This document shows positions 38,652 through 48,338 of a DNA stretch of 64,000 bases, in pieces. The DNA comes from Pseudodesulfovibrio thermohalotolerans (GTDB lineage Bacteria; Desulfobacterota; Desulfovibrionia; Desulfovibrionales; Desulfovibrionaceae): assembly GCF_021353295.2 (NCBI RefSeq), contig NZ_CP120635.1, positions 1 to 64,000 on the forward strand. The letters are read 5' to 3'. The notes under the pieces are model-generated. The model searched no databases, was not told the origin of the DNA, and saw only the letters and a program-made list of their open reading frames with translations. Each line of letters begins with the position of its first letter. Within the stretch, counting starts at the first letter, position 1. The translations under genes were made by a program, and so were the position numbers.

Positions 38652-38668
38652 CATAAGGATTCCTTATG
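38652..38668. promoter_or_regulatory. Putative LysR operator
   Basis: CATAAGGA-T-TCCTTATG is a perfect 17-base palindrome of the T-N11-A type, 89 bp before the LysR start and upstream of the divergent small gene. Confidence 0.6.
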
Positions 38669-38756
38669 GGATGGCTGAACGGCCCATTATCCGGGGGGAA
38701 ATCGGAGGCGGGCGATACCGATTGCCCCTTTTGGTCCGTGCGGGTATGAAGAGCCC

Positions 38757-39638
38757 ATGGAACTCTACCAGCTAAGAACGTTCGTGGCAGTGGCCGAGGA
38801 AGGCAATTTTACCCGTGCGGGCAGGCGGGTACATGCCACCCAGCCTGCGGTGAGCGCGCATATCAAGGCCCTTGAGGAAGAGCTTGGCGTGCGGCTTTTC
38901 GACAGGGTGCCGCGCGGCGTCGAGTTGACCCAGGCCGGAGCCGAACTGGTGCATGACGCCATTGAAGTGCTGGCTGCGGCCAACGCGCTCAAGGCCCGGG
39001 CCGTGACTCTGGGCGGCGAGGTGGCGGGGCAGGTCGCGCTGGGGCTGTGCACCGATCCGGCCTTTCTCAAGGCCACCAGCCTCATCGACCTCATGAGCGA
39101 GCGTTTCCCCAAGCTCAGTCTGAAGCTCATCCAGTCGCCGTCCGGCGTGATCCTGAGCGGCATCCGGGCGCGCACCCTGGACGCGGGATTCGTCTTTTCC
39201 GGCAATCCCTACCATGATTTGGAGAGCATCAAGCTGGCCGAGCCGAAGTATTCCATTCTGGGCGCGGCCAGGTGGCGCGATGAACTGGCTGTTGCCGATG
39301 CCGAAGCGTTGTCCGCGTTCACCTGGGTAATGCCCGCCAGCCACAGCCCGTTCCGAGAACTGCAACTGGAAATATTCAACAAGTACGGGATAGTTCCGGC
39401 ACGAACCATCGGTGCGGATTCCGAGGAGGTCATCCGCGCCCTGGTTGCGGACGGCAAGGGGTTGGCCCTGGTGCGCGAGGACGAGATGACGGCCATGCTC
39501 GAAAGCGGGCAGGCGGCCGAGTGCGTCCTGGTCGGGCGGCATCCGGTTGAGGTGAATTTCGTGTTCCGCAAGGGAGAGGACAGCCTGCCTTCCCTGGCCG
39601 CCATCATAGAGCTGGTGCGGCGCACCTGGGAGTGCTGA
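38757..39638 (+). CDS. LysR-family transcriptional regulator
   Basis: This 293-residue regulator has the N-terminal winged helix (ELYQLRTFVAVAEEGNFTRAG, TQPAVSAHIKALEEELGVRLFDR) and a periplasmic-binding-like effector domain. It closely resembles the convergent LysR at 39708, so the two are paralogues. It is divergent from the small membrane protein gene, which is its most likely target along with itself. Confidence 0.92.
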   Translation: MELYQLRTFVAVAEEGNFTRAGRRVHATQPAVSAHIKALEEELGVRLFDRVPRGVELTQAGAELVHDAIEVLAAANALKARAVTLGGEVAGQVALGLCTDPAFLKATSLIDLMSERFPKLSLKLIQSPSGVILSGIRARTLDAGFVFSGNPYHDLESIKLAEPKYSILGAARWRDELAVADAEALSAFTWVMPASHSPFRELQLEIFNKYGIVPARTIGADSEEVIRALVADGKGLALVREDEMTAMLESGQAAECVLVGRHPVEVNFVFRKGEDSLPSLAAIIELVRRTWEC

Positions 39639-39707
39639 CGGGCCGGTTCCGGTTTTTCGTTCGGAAGGTTTGTTTTCCCTATGCGCCCCGAGCGGGCGCG
39701 ATGATCT

Positions 39708-40589
39708 TTACGCCACTTCCCAACATTGCTTGACGCGGTCGATGACCGCGCGCATGACCGGGTCTTCGTCGTGCTTCCTGAGGTAGACGAAGTTCGCCTG
39801 GATGGACAGCTCGTCGAAGGACATGGTGTGCACGGGCCTGCCGATGCGGTTGGCCGCCTGGATTTCGTTCTTTCGAAGGAACGAGATGCCTTTGCCCGCG
39901 GCCACAAGCACCCGGATAACCTCGTCGCCGTCCACTTCCAACTGGATGGAGGGCTTGATGTTGTGCGTCTTGAAGAAGGGCTCGATGAGTTGCTGCACCG
40001 GATTGTCCGAGGGGTCCATGATCCACGGCAGGTCGGACAGCCCGGACAGCCCGAGGCTCATGCGGTCCTTCCAGATATCCGGCACGGCTACGAAAAAGCG
40101 CGTCTTTTCCAGGGGGATGGCGCAGAGTTCCGGGTATCGAGGCTCGCCGAAGATGAATCCGCAGTCGAGTTGCCCGTCGCGGATGGCCCCCTGTACCGAG
40201 GTGGATGCGCGCTGCTGGATTTGCAGGACGATTCTGGGGTGGTCCTCGCCCAGTGAGGTCAACAGGGGGACGATGCGCAGGTATTCGGCGTCCGTGTTCA
40301 GGCCGAGCGACAAGTCGCCCACCAGCTCGTCGCCCATGCTTCGGGCCTCCAGCTTCAGCTCCCGGGCGGCCTTGAGCACGTTCTCGGCCCTATGCTTGAG
40401 CCGTTCCCCGGCCTGGGTCAGGCGCATTCCCTTGGGCGTGCGGATGAACAGCTTGGTCTCAAGCTCCTCCTCCAGGGATTTGATGTGTGCGCTTACCGAG
40501 GGCTGGCTGGTATGCAGCCGGACCGAAGCGCGGGTCAGATGGCCTTCCTCGGCCACAACCACGAATGTCTTGAGTTGGTAGAGTTCCAT
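39708..40589 (-). CDS. LysR-family transcriptional regulator (paralogue)
   Basis: This 293-residue regulator begins ELYQLKTFVVVAEEGHLTRAS and has the same length and layout as the regulator at 38757. The HTH and first 60 residues are highly similar, and the effector domain is more diverged. It lies convergent to its paralogue and divergent from a 53-residue gene, with a perfect palindrome 33 bp upstream of its start. Confidence 0.92.
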   Translation of the reverse strand: MELYQLKTFVVVAEEGHLTRASVRLHTSQPSVSAHIKSLEEELETKLFIRTPKGMRLTQAGERLKHRAENVLKAARELKLEARSMGDELVGDLSLGLNTDAEYLRIVPLLTSLGEDHPRIVLQIQQRASTSVQGAIRDGQLDCGFIFGEPRYPELCAIPLEKTRFFVAVPDIWKDRMSLGLSGLSDLPWIMDPSDNPVQQLIEPFFKTHNIKPSIQLEVDGDEVIRVLVAAGKGISFLRKNEIQAANRIGRPVHTMSFDELSIQANFVYLRKHDEDPVMRAVIDRVKQCWEVA

Positions 40590-40621
40590 CCGCGATCAGC
40601 CTCCTTAATACTCTTCATAAT

Positions 40622-40645
40622 CATATCCGATCAAGATCGGATATG
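40622..40645. promoter_or_regulatory. Putative LysR operator, 24-bp perfect palindrome
   Basis: Eleven-base arms CATATCCGATC and GATCGGATATG are separated by AA, 33 bp before the LysR start codon and between the divergent genes. Autoregulation is likely. Confidence 0.65.
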
Positions 40646-40764
40646 CCATCAGAAAAACGGAACAACTACATCAAACAAAACAATTGGATTGATTTCGACA
40701 ACATCCGTAGATGTGCAGATATGGAGAACCGCCTGATTGGTGGCGTCAAACAAGGAGCAACACT

Positions 40765-40926
40765 ATGAGCATGGACAACGATACCCGACTGGCCATGATG
40801 CATATGCGCAACGAGGCGCACCGTTACGACGATATCCGTCCCCGCCGAAACAACAGCAAGCGTGTTCGCAAGATCACTTCGGCCATGGCCGCCTTTACGT
40901 TGCTGCTGTTCACTCGGGGTTTCTAA
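40765..40926 (+). CDS. Small hypothetical protein
   Basis: The 53-residue product is rich in Arg, Asn and Met in its first 35 residues, followed by a short hydrophobic segment (MAAFTLLLF). AAGGAG lies eight bases before the ATG, and a strong terminator lies 40 bp after the stop. Divergence from a LysR gene mirrors the arrangement at 38373-38757. Its function is unknown. Confidence 0.62.
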   Translation: MSMDNDTRLAMMHMRNEAHRYDDIRPRRNNSKRVRKITSAMAAFTLLLFTRGF

Positions 40927-40966
40927 ATATTTCCGGGAGCATTCCGCTCCCCTTACTCAGCGGGTT

Positions 40967-41031
40967 AGAGCCGCTCTTGTCTGGGGTTTGTTCATCCTTT
41001 CCTCTCAGACAAGGGCGGCTCTTTTATTATT
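40967..41031 (+). terminator. Rho-independent terminator of the small gene
   Basis: Seventeen-base arms (AGAGCCGCTCTTGTCTG and a complement with one G-U pair) are followed by TTTTATTATTTAT. Confidence 0.9.
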
Positions 41032-41274
41032 TATACGGCAAGGCGCGTCGTTGAGTAGCCGAATCCATGAAAGCGTGTGAGGCGGTATTCGCGGGCTTTG
41101 CGAGCAGCTTCGCGGCCGGGTGGCGTTGGGCCCCGGAAAGGCTGGGCCGCGCTTGTTCCGCATGACTTTTCCATCCGCATCGGATTGGCGGCGTGGGATT
41201 GACTTAAGTCCGGCGTGAACCGTTTCGTATCAAATGGGAGTGAGGGGGGGTCGGCATCCCGTTACGGGGTGCGG

Positions 41275-42146
41275 CTATTTTACGGCCACCCAACTGGACA
41301 GGACGGACACGAAGGTCACGGCCCCGCCGAGGATGAGAAGCTGGCTCAATGGGAGAAACTGGAGCTGGATGAGGAAGGGCGGGAAGTTGAGGGCGTCGGC
41401 CACGGCCGAGTGGGTCGCGGCGAGCAGGCCGATGCCGAGTCCCGCGCCGAGGATGCCCTGGATCAGGCCGCCGATGAGCAGGGGCCAGCGGATGTAGGCA
41501 GGGCTGGCCCCGACCAGCGCGAGGATTTCCACCTCGTCCATGCGGGTGAGCAGGGAGAGCTTGATGGTGTTGTGGACCACAAGGGCGACCACGAGGCCGA
41601 GGAAGCCCAGGACCGGCCATATCACCGTGCGGGTCAGGGTGCGCCATCCCTGGGCCAGGTCGGCCTGGAACGGGGCGTAGTTGACCTTGTCCACGCCGGG
41701 CAGTTCCTTGAGCGTGGAGAGCAGGGCGGCGGCCCAGCCCTCGCGCTGCGCCTCGGGAGGCACGGCAAAGGCGGCAAGGCCGGAATAGGGCAGGGGATTG
41801 TCGTCGGCCAGCCGGGAGAAGTCGCCGGTCTTGCCCAGGGATGCCGCAAGTTCGGCAAGGGCGTTGGCCGGAGTGAACGTCTTGAAGGCGTTCAGATGGT
41901 CCATGGCGCGGATGGTCTCCCATTCCGCGTTCACTTGCGCCGGTTCGACGCCGTTCTTCCAGTATATCTGAAACTCCACCCGTCCTCTGGATTTGAGCAG
42001 CTCCTGGTCGAGGTTGTGCACGCCGAGCAGGATAAGCCCGGTGAGCAGCGTGACCATGGCCACGGCCATGAGGGTGAGCAACTGGGCAAAGGGGTGGAGG
42101 CGCAGGTCGGTGATGCCGCGCAGGGTCAGGCGGAGGAGCGGTCCGA

Positions 42147-42150
<4 letters not shown>
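41275..42150 (-). CDS. ftsX: Cell division protein FtsX
   Basis: This 291-residue membrane subunit has four predicted helices: one near the N-terminus, then a periplasmic domain of roughly 130 residues, then three helices. It partners with FtsE to control cell-wall hydrolases at the septum. Its start overlaps the ftsE stop by four bases (ATGA). Confidence 0.9.
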
Positions 42151-42872
<722 letters not shown>

Positions 42873-42910
42873 GTCGGGTTATGTACCTGTCTCACCCGCG
42901 TTTGTACAGG

Positions 42911-42958
42911 ACCGGAAAAGAAAACGCCGCCCCGTTCCGGGCTGGAACGGGGCGGCGC
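42911..42958 (-). terminator. Rho-independent terminator of the rubrerythrin gene
   Basis: On the minus strand a 14-base stem (CGCCGCCCCGTTCC and its complement, five-base loop) is followed by TTTTCTTTTCC. Confidence 0.9.
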
Positions 42959-42982
42959 ATGAGAATCACGATGGCGGAGGGG

Positions 42983-43480
<498 letters not shown>

Positions 43481-43537
43481 TTTGTCTCTCCTGTATTGTT
43501 TTGTGTCGGCTCGCAGGCCGATTGAATGCGTGAAGCG

Positions 43538-43556
43538 ATTAGTAATGATTCCTATT
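43538..43556. promoter_or_regulatory. Candidate PerR operator upstream of rubrerythrin
   Basis: ATTAGTAATGATTCCTATT is an imperfect palindrome 58 bp before the start codon. It resembles the PerR motif I recall for Desulfovibrio oxidative-stress genes. Confidence 0.45.
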
Positions 43557-43649
43557 TTAAAATGCAAGCAAAAAAATGCTTTTGATGAACATCCCGAGTT
43601 CGGAAGCGGTTTGTGTTGATGTTTGAGTCGCCATATCGGGAGCACCGGG

Positions 43650-44420
43650 CTAGTCCGAAGCGTTCAGGACCAGGGCAGACACTTTGTCGCAGGCCTTGTC
43701 GTCGGGCACGAATGCGGTTTCGCCGATGGCCACCACCGGCCGCATTCCTATGAGGGCGTTGAGCAGGTAGGCGTGCCGGTAGGAGGCGAGGTCGTGCATG
43801 GGAAGACGCGCGGGCAGGATGTCCAGGACTTCCATGGCGAGCTTCAGGGTGGTGGAGCGGAGCCGGTACTGGGAATCCGGGAAGAAGAACCGTCCGTCTT
43901 TTTCAAGGACGATCGCGCCGGTGGCGGCTTCGAGGAGGTTGTCGCCGAAGTCGAACAGGGCCACGTCGTCGAAGCCGCGCGCTTTGGCCCGGCGCAGGGC
44001 CAGATGAAAGAACATGTAGCTGGTGGTTTTCTGTCCGTTGAGGGTGGAGACATGACGGTCTTCGCAGATGCACAGCCGATAGGCCTTGTAGGGCTTGGCT
44101 TCGTAGGGCGCGGCGATGATGACGGGCGAGGCGTTCGCGCTCTCGATGGGGTAGAAGATATTGACCCGGGCGGTTTGGCCGACAAGGCCGTTGCGGCTCA
44201 GGACCTGGCCGATGATCTGTTCAAAGTCAACGGTGACGTAGGGAATGCCGTAGTCGCGCAGGGAGGAGAGGATGCGGTCCAGGTGCCGTCCGAGGTGGCA
44301 GACGTCCCGGCCGTTGTAGTAAAGCGTTTCGAAAAAGCCCGCGCCGTAGCGGAAGGCCGGAGCTTCGGGGTCCTGTCGGACGTCTTCGTCGGAATAGCCG
44401 CCGTTGTGATAATGGATCAT
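43650..44420 (-). CDS. pabC: Class IV aminotransferase, aminodeoxychorismate lyase
   Basis: This 256-residue pyridoxal-phosphate enzyme has the cofactor lysine at K131 and the family EAATGAI motif at about 164-170. It follows pabA and pabB with a four-base overlap, so it most likely releases p-aminobenzoate from aminodeoxychorismate for folate synthesis. By sequence alone a branched-chain or D-amino-acid transaminase is possible. Confidence 0.85.
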   Translation of the reverse strand: MIHYHNGGYSDEDVRQDPEAPAFRYGAGFFETLYYNGRDVCHLGRHLDRILSSLRDYGIPYVTVDFEQIIGQVLSRNGLVGQTARVNIFYPIESANASPVIIAAPYEAKPYKAYRLCICEDRHVSTLNGQKTTSYMFFHLALRRAKARGFDDVALFDFGDNLLEAATGAIVLEKDGRFFFPDSQYRLRSTTLKLAMEVLDILPARLPMHDLASYRHAYLLNALIGMRPVVAIGETAFVPDDKACDKVSALVLNASD

Positions 44421-45691
44421 GTTTTTTCCAGTGAAAGAAATTTTTCGGCTTTTGCCAGTGTCTCCAGATACTCTTTCGCCGGATCGGAGTCCACCACGAT
44501 GCCGCTGCCGGCGAAAAAGTCCAGAAACTCCGTTTCCACATCGAAGATCGCCGTGCGGATGGCGATGGAGGAGTCCATGTTCCGACGGTCGCGGATCACC
44601 GCCATAGCCCCGCAGTACACGTTTCGCGTGTGCGGTTCCAGTTCCTCGATGATCTCCATGGACCGCTTTTTGGGGCAGCCCGTGATGGACCCGCCCGGAA
44701 ATGCGTCGAAGAATAGGTCCAGGCAGTCCCTGTCCGCACGCAGTGTTCCGCGCACGTCCGAGTACATCTGCAACAGGTTGTCCACCGCGAAGACGGATTT
44801 GTGGTTCTCCACCCGGACCGACCCGTACTCGCTGTTTGCGGAGATGTCGTTGCGGATCAGGTCCACGATCATGGACAGTTCCGCGGACTCCTTGTCCGAG
44901 CTTTTGAGTAAGTTCTCGGCAACTGTCCGGTCGCCCTCAAGGCGCGCCGTGCCCTTGATGGGCTGGGACAGGATTTGTCCGTCGGACACCCGGAGGAACC
45001 GTTCGGGCGAGGTGGACAATATCCGCCTGGGGCCGCTGGAGAACCATGCGTAGAACGGCGCGGGATGGCGGCGTCGCAGGGTCAGCAGCAGGGCCAGGGG
45101 ATCGAGGCCCGGACAGCGCCGGGAGAACCGGGTGGACAGGTTGAGCTGGTAGGTGTGCCCGGACAGGATGCGTTCCAGGGTCTCGCGGACCCCGGCTTCA
45201 TAACCCGCCCGGTCGAGCGAAGCCGTCGGGGGCGTCTCGGGGAAGGCGGGCATGGCGGGCGCGGAGTCGGCGTCCGGAGTCCGTTCCAGGGCTGCGGCGA
45301 GGTCCCGGGCCAGGGACGCGGAACGAGCCTGGATTCGGGCCGCGCCGTTGTCGAATTTGATGGTCGCCGCGTATTTTCTGAGGTGCCCCAAAGGACCGCC
45401 GCGTTTTTTGGCCGACCCCACGCCGCGCAGGAGCATTCCGAAATCGTAGCTGATGAAGCCGAAGGTTGGACCGGGCGTGCCGAAGCAGAACGCCTTCGCG
45501 TTGTCGGGCGTGGTCTTGTCGGTGAAGATCAGTTCGGCCACTGGCTCCACGCCGACCAGGGATTCGGTTTGGGCGGGGAAACCGTCCGTGGACAGGAGCA
45601 TGTCGGCCCCCTGCGTGCGGGCCAGCTCGCCTGCGAAACGGTCGAACCGTTTGCGGCTAGCGGAGACCGAGATAGTCGAGAGCGAAGTCAA
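44417..45691 (-). CDS. pabB: Aminodeoxychorismate synthase component I
   Basis: The chorismate-binding domain is present: FYAWFSSGPRRILSTSPERFL, the PabB-type lysine motif PIKGTARLEGDR (TrpE has PIAGT), MIVDLIRNDI and GGSITGCPKKRSM. I chose the TTG at 45691 because GGAGG lies eight bases upstream and family similarity begins just after it. This gives about 424 residues and a 35-bp overlap with pabA. The first ATG in frame is at 45601, which would cut off conserved sequence. Confidence 0.85.
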   Translation of the reverse strand: MTSLSTISVSASRKRFDRFAGELARTQGADMLLSTDGFPAQTESLVGVEPVAELIFTDKTTPDNAKAFCFGTPGPTFGFISYDFGMLLRGVGSAKKRGGPLGHLRKYAATIKFDNGAARIQARSASLARDLAAALERTPDADSAPAMPAFPETPPTASLDRAGYEAGVRETLERILSGHTYQLNLSTRFSRRCPGLDPLALLLTLRRRHPAPFYAWFSSGPRRILSTSPERFLRVSDGQILSQPIKGTARLEGDRTVAENLLKSSDKESAELSMIVDLIRNDISANSEYGSVRVENHKSVFAVDNLLQMYSDVRGTLRADRDCLDLFFDAFPGGSITGCPKKRSMEIIEELEPHTRNVYCGAMAVIRDRRNMDSSIAIRTAIFDVETEFLDFFAGSGIVVDSDPAKEYLETLAKAEKFLSLEKT

Positions 45692-46196
45692 TGAACCAGC
45701 CTCCGTCGCGGGAGAGAAAGGATTCGGGATGGAACTGGCAGCCGATGACCCGTTGCGTCCTGCTGCCCATGCACATGACGATTCCGTCCCTGTTGGCGGC
45801 CAGAACGTCCAGCCCGGCACCCGGCTCCGTCACGTGCAGCGAATGATACCGGGCCACCACGTGTTCCGCGCCGTCCATGAACAGGGTGTCGGTCTTGCCG
45901 TGCACGCAGCCGTGAAGCCTGCCCGTGAGGCCGCCGAACCGCTCGTTGACGATCTGCATCCCGAGGCATACCCCGAGAATCGGCTTTTCGGCCGAAAACA
46001 CCCGATCGTAGCCGAGGTATTCCGAGGGCGCGCCCGGGCCGGGTGAGATGACGAGCAGGTCGCGGGCTTCGAGATCGGCGTCCTTCAGCCTGGCGTACGG
46101 CGTCACCTCCACCGTTGCGCCGGGCACGGAGGCCGCGAGCAGGTGCTCCAGGTTCCTGGTGAAGCTGTCGTCGTTGTCGATGAGCAGAATATTCAT
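45657..46196 (-). CDS. pabA: Aminodeoxychorismate synthase component II, glutamine amidotransferase
   Basis: This 179-residue class I amidotransferase supplies ammonia to PabB. The nucleophile is C77 in GVCLGMQ and the His-Glu pair is H156/E158 in FHPES. A TrpG role is possible from sequence, but PIKGT in the adjacent synthase and the class IV lyase gene point to folate synthesis. Confidence 0.88.
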   Translation of the reverse strand: MNILLIDNDDSFTRNLEHLLAASVPGATVEVTPYARLKDADLEARDLLVISPGPGAPSEYLGYDRVFSAEKPILGVCLGMQIVNERFGGLTGRLHGCVHGKTDTLFMDGAEHVVARYHSLHVTEPGAGLDVLAANRDGIVMCMGSRTQRVIGCQFHPESFLSRDGGWFIDFALDYLGLR

Positions 46197-46258
46197 GGCG
46201 TGCGGCCTGCCCGATTCGCCCGCGCCTGCGGACGGGACGGGAGCCCCGGTGGCGGGGC

Positions 46259-47272
46259 TCAGGCCTTGTCCTTCACCTGGCGGAAGAATTCCTGGAGAAA
46301 TTCGGGGCTGGTCCGCGTGTGGTTCACGTCCAGCCGGTCCAGCAGGATCACGAGATTGCCGCGAGGCGTGGTGGTGGAGGTGAAATGGAGGGCGTGAGTG
46401 TCGCCGTCGGACGCGGTCACGGTGAATATCCAGGTGTTTTCCTTCCTGGTCCAGTTGGCGTCGGCTCCGTCGGTTTCGTCAACCAGGATGGAAAGGAATC
46501 CGGCCAGGGGGAGCCTGCCGGGAACGCCGAGGAATTCGCCCTGGTCGTTGCGGATGACAATGGGCGTGCCGAGGAAGGCGTCGGACGGGCGCTCGGGGGA
46601 GGGCTGGTCGTCCTGCTCCAGGGCGTAGGAGGCCACATCGCCTTCGGGGCCGCGCACGTTGACGATCTTGCGCGCCCGTATTTTCGGCTCCGGAGCGGAC
46701 TGGGGTGCGGCCTCGGCCGTAGGTTCGGCCGCAGGTTCGGGGGCGGCTTCGGGCGCGTCGCCGGGAATTACGGGCGCGGCGGTCCGTTCGAGAATTCGGG
46801 AGAAGAAAGCCTTGTTTTCGGCCTCGATCTCAAGGAGCTTTTCCAGGGCGGTTTCGACTTTGCGCAGCCTGTGCTCGGCCTTGGCCTGGGCCGTGGCCAG
46901 TCCGGCCATGCCCTGCATCATCTGCCCGGCCGTGGCGAAGAAGCGTTCGAGATATTCCTGCGAGACGCCGGCCGAGAACGCGGCGGACTGCTCCGGGGCG
47001 GGGTCTGCGTTCCGGGCGCGGCGTTGCCGTGCGGGCCGGTCTTCCTTGAAGTGTTCCTTGAGGACCTTGTAGGTCTCGTTGACGGACATGCCCTTGGCGA
47101 AGCAGTCGCGGATCTTGAGGCAGATCTCGCCCGCCTCGGACTTGAAGCGGATGGGCTTGCCGCGCGTCAGCACCGGGATGAAGCCGGGGAACTTGCGCCG
47201 GTAGCTCTTGATGGTGGTTTCGGAGACGCCGCAGAGCGCGGCCAGATCCTTATGTGTATAAATATCTGCCAT
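46259..47272 (-). CDS. MerR-like regulator with C-terminal domain
   Basis: This 337-residue protein has a MerR-type helix-turn-helix (IYTHKDLAALCGVSETTIKSYRR), a short coiled coil at about 105-165, a Pro/Ala/Glu-rich linker at about 170-200 and a folded C-terminal domain of about 110 residues. No classical effector cysteines are visible. The outline resembles the smaller protein at 8854. Its own ribosome binding site is weak, and it may be coupled to the small cistron that overlaps its start. Confidence 0.75.
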   Translation of the reverse strand: MADIYTHKDLAALCGVSETTIKSYRRKFPGFIPVLTRGKPIRFKSEAGEICLKIRDCFAKGMSVNETYKVLKEHFKEDRPARQRRARNADPAPEQSAAFSAGVSQEYLERFFATAGQMMQGMAGLATAQAKAEHRLRKVETALEKLLEIEAENKAFFSRILERTAAPVIPGDAPEAAPEPAAEPTAEAAPQSAPEPKIRARKIVNVRGPEGDVASYALEQDDQPSPERPSDAFLGTPIVIRNDQGEFLGVPGRLPLAGFLSILVDETDGADANWTRKENTWIFTVTASDGDTHALHFTSTTTPRGNLVILLDRLDVNHTRTSPEFLQEFFRQVKDKA

Positions 47273-47471
47273 GATAGCTGTTCATCCTCGGGTTTGTGAG
47301 GGCGGTGTCCCTGGTGGCCAGGGCGAGACGCCGGGGCCGATTGCGGAACCGGGTGTCCCAGACGCAGGAAACCGTCTTCGGGCGTATGTTTTCGGTATGG
47401 GTGAGCGTGTGCGTTTCGCCAAGCCTGACAACCACTTTTCGGGGTGCGGAACCAAATGCGAGTCTGATCAT
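47250..47471 (-). CDS. Possible small cistron overlapping the MerR-like gene
   Basis: The 73-residue frame starts at an ATG with a strong AAGGAGG five bases upstream and ends 23 bases inside the MerR-like gene. The product is basic with no recognised motif. It may be a real small protein or a leader that couples translation. Confidence 0.4.
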   Translation of the reverse strand: MIRLAFGSAPRKVVVRLGETHTLTHTENIRPKTVSCVWDTRFRNRPRRLALATRDTALTNPRMNSYHGRYLYT

Positions 47472-47635
47472 CTGTCCTCCTTGTGTGGAAATCGGCACCA
47501 ATCGTCACCCTTGTAAATAAAGGAAATTCAAGGAACGAAACTTACCGATATATTATCTAGAAAACATCTAGACGTCAAGGCGGGCAAGCTCTGTGGACCG
47601 CGCTTTGGCCCTGTGCGGCCGAGTCTCGGGCACGA
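47472..47635. other. Upstream region with ATCTAGA repeats
   Basis: Near 47556-47575 two ATCTAGA copies lie four bases apart in an AT-rich stretch, possibly an operator. Otherwise I see no gene. Confidence 0.4.
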
Positions 47636-48169
47636 TCAATTGGTCTTGAAGGAGATGTTGGCCACCTCGCTTTTCTTTACCTCGGTCAGCTTGCGTTCAT
47701 ACCGGTCGTCCAGGACATAGAAGGCATAGGTGCCGGGCTGTTCGCTGCCCAGGTATAGGTTGGCGTCCTCGAATGCCCACTCCTTGCCCCGGTTATTGGT
47801 GATGGTAAAGGTGTGCGGGTCTTTGAAGACGATGGACTGCCAGCTCATGAGGTCCCGGAAGCGGGTCAGGCTGATGACTGTGGAGGAGCGGCCGTTGAGC
47901 TTGCCGGAGATGTATATCCAGTAGTTGCCCAACTTTTCCAGCCCGTCGATTACAAGGGTGGAGCCGTTGGTCAGTTGGATTTGGCCGATCGGGCCTTCCG
48001 GGATGGTTTCGGTGATGGCGAGCGAGGAGACGGGCTGCCCGTTCGACGGGGCGGCGGATTCCCGGGCGGCCGGGGCCTCGTCGGGAACGGGAAGTTGCGC
48101 GGCTTCGTCTTTCGAGGAGCAGGCCGTCAGGGCCAGCGCGAGCATCAGGGCAAGCAGCAGGGTTCGCAT
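47636..48169 (-). CDS. Hypothetical lipoprotein
   Basis: This protein of about 177 residues has a signal peptide with lipobox LTAC. A Pro/Ala/Glu-rich stretch of about 30 residues leads to a domain of about 110 residues (IGQIQLTNGSTLVIDGLEKLGNYW) that I cannot assign. I chose the ATG at 48169 because GGAGG lies just upstream and the signal peptide starts there. Confidence 0.75.
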   Translation of the reverse strand: MRTLLLALMLALALTACSSKDEAAQLPVPDEAPAARESAAPSNGQPVSSLAITETIPEGPIGQIQLTNGSTLVIDGLEKLGNYWIYISGKLNGRSSTVISLTRFRDLMSWQSIVFKDPHTFTITNNRGKEWAFEDANLYLGSEQPGTYAFYVLDDRYERKLTEVKKSEVANISFKTN

Positions 48170-48338
48170 GTGTCCTCCATGGGGGTTTTTGCCCTTCGGT
48201 TTTAGCAGGGAACGAGCCGGGAATCCAGGGTTGTATGCGCGTCCGGCCTGTTGGAAAGGACGCGGTTGCATGGTGTCGGGACGTGAGTGGGATGGGGCGG
48301 CCTGTCGCTGCGGGATGTCCTGTGCTAGGTGATATGCT

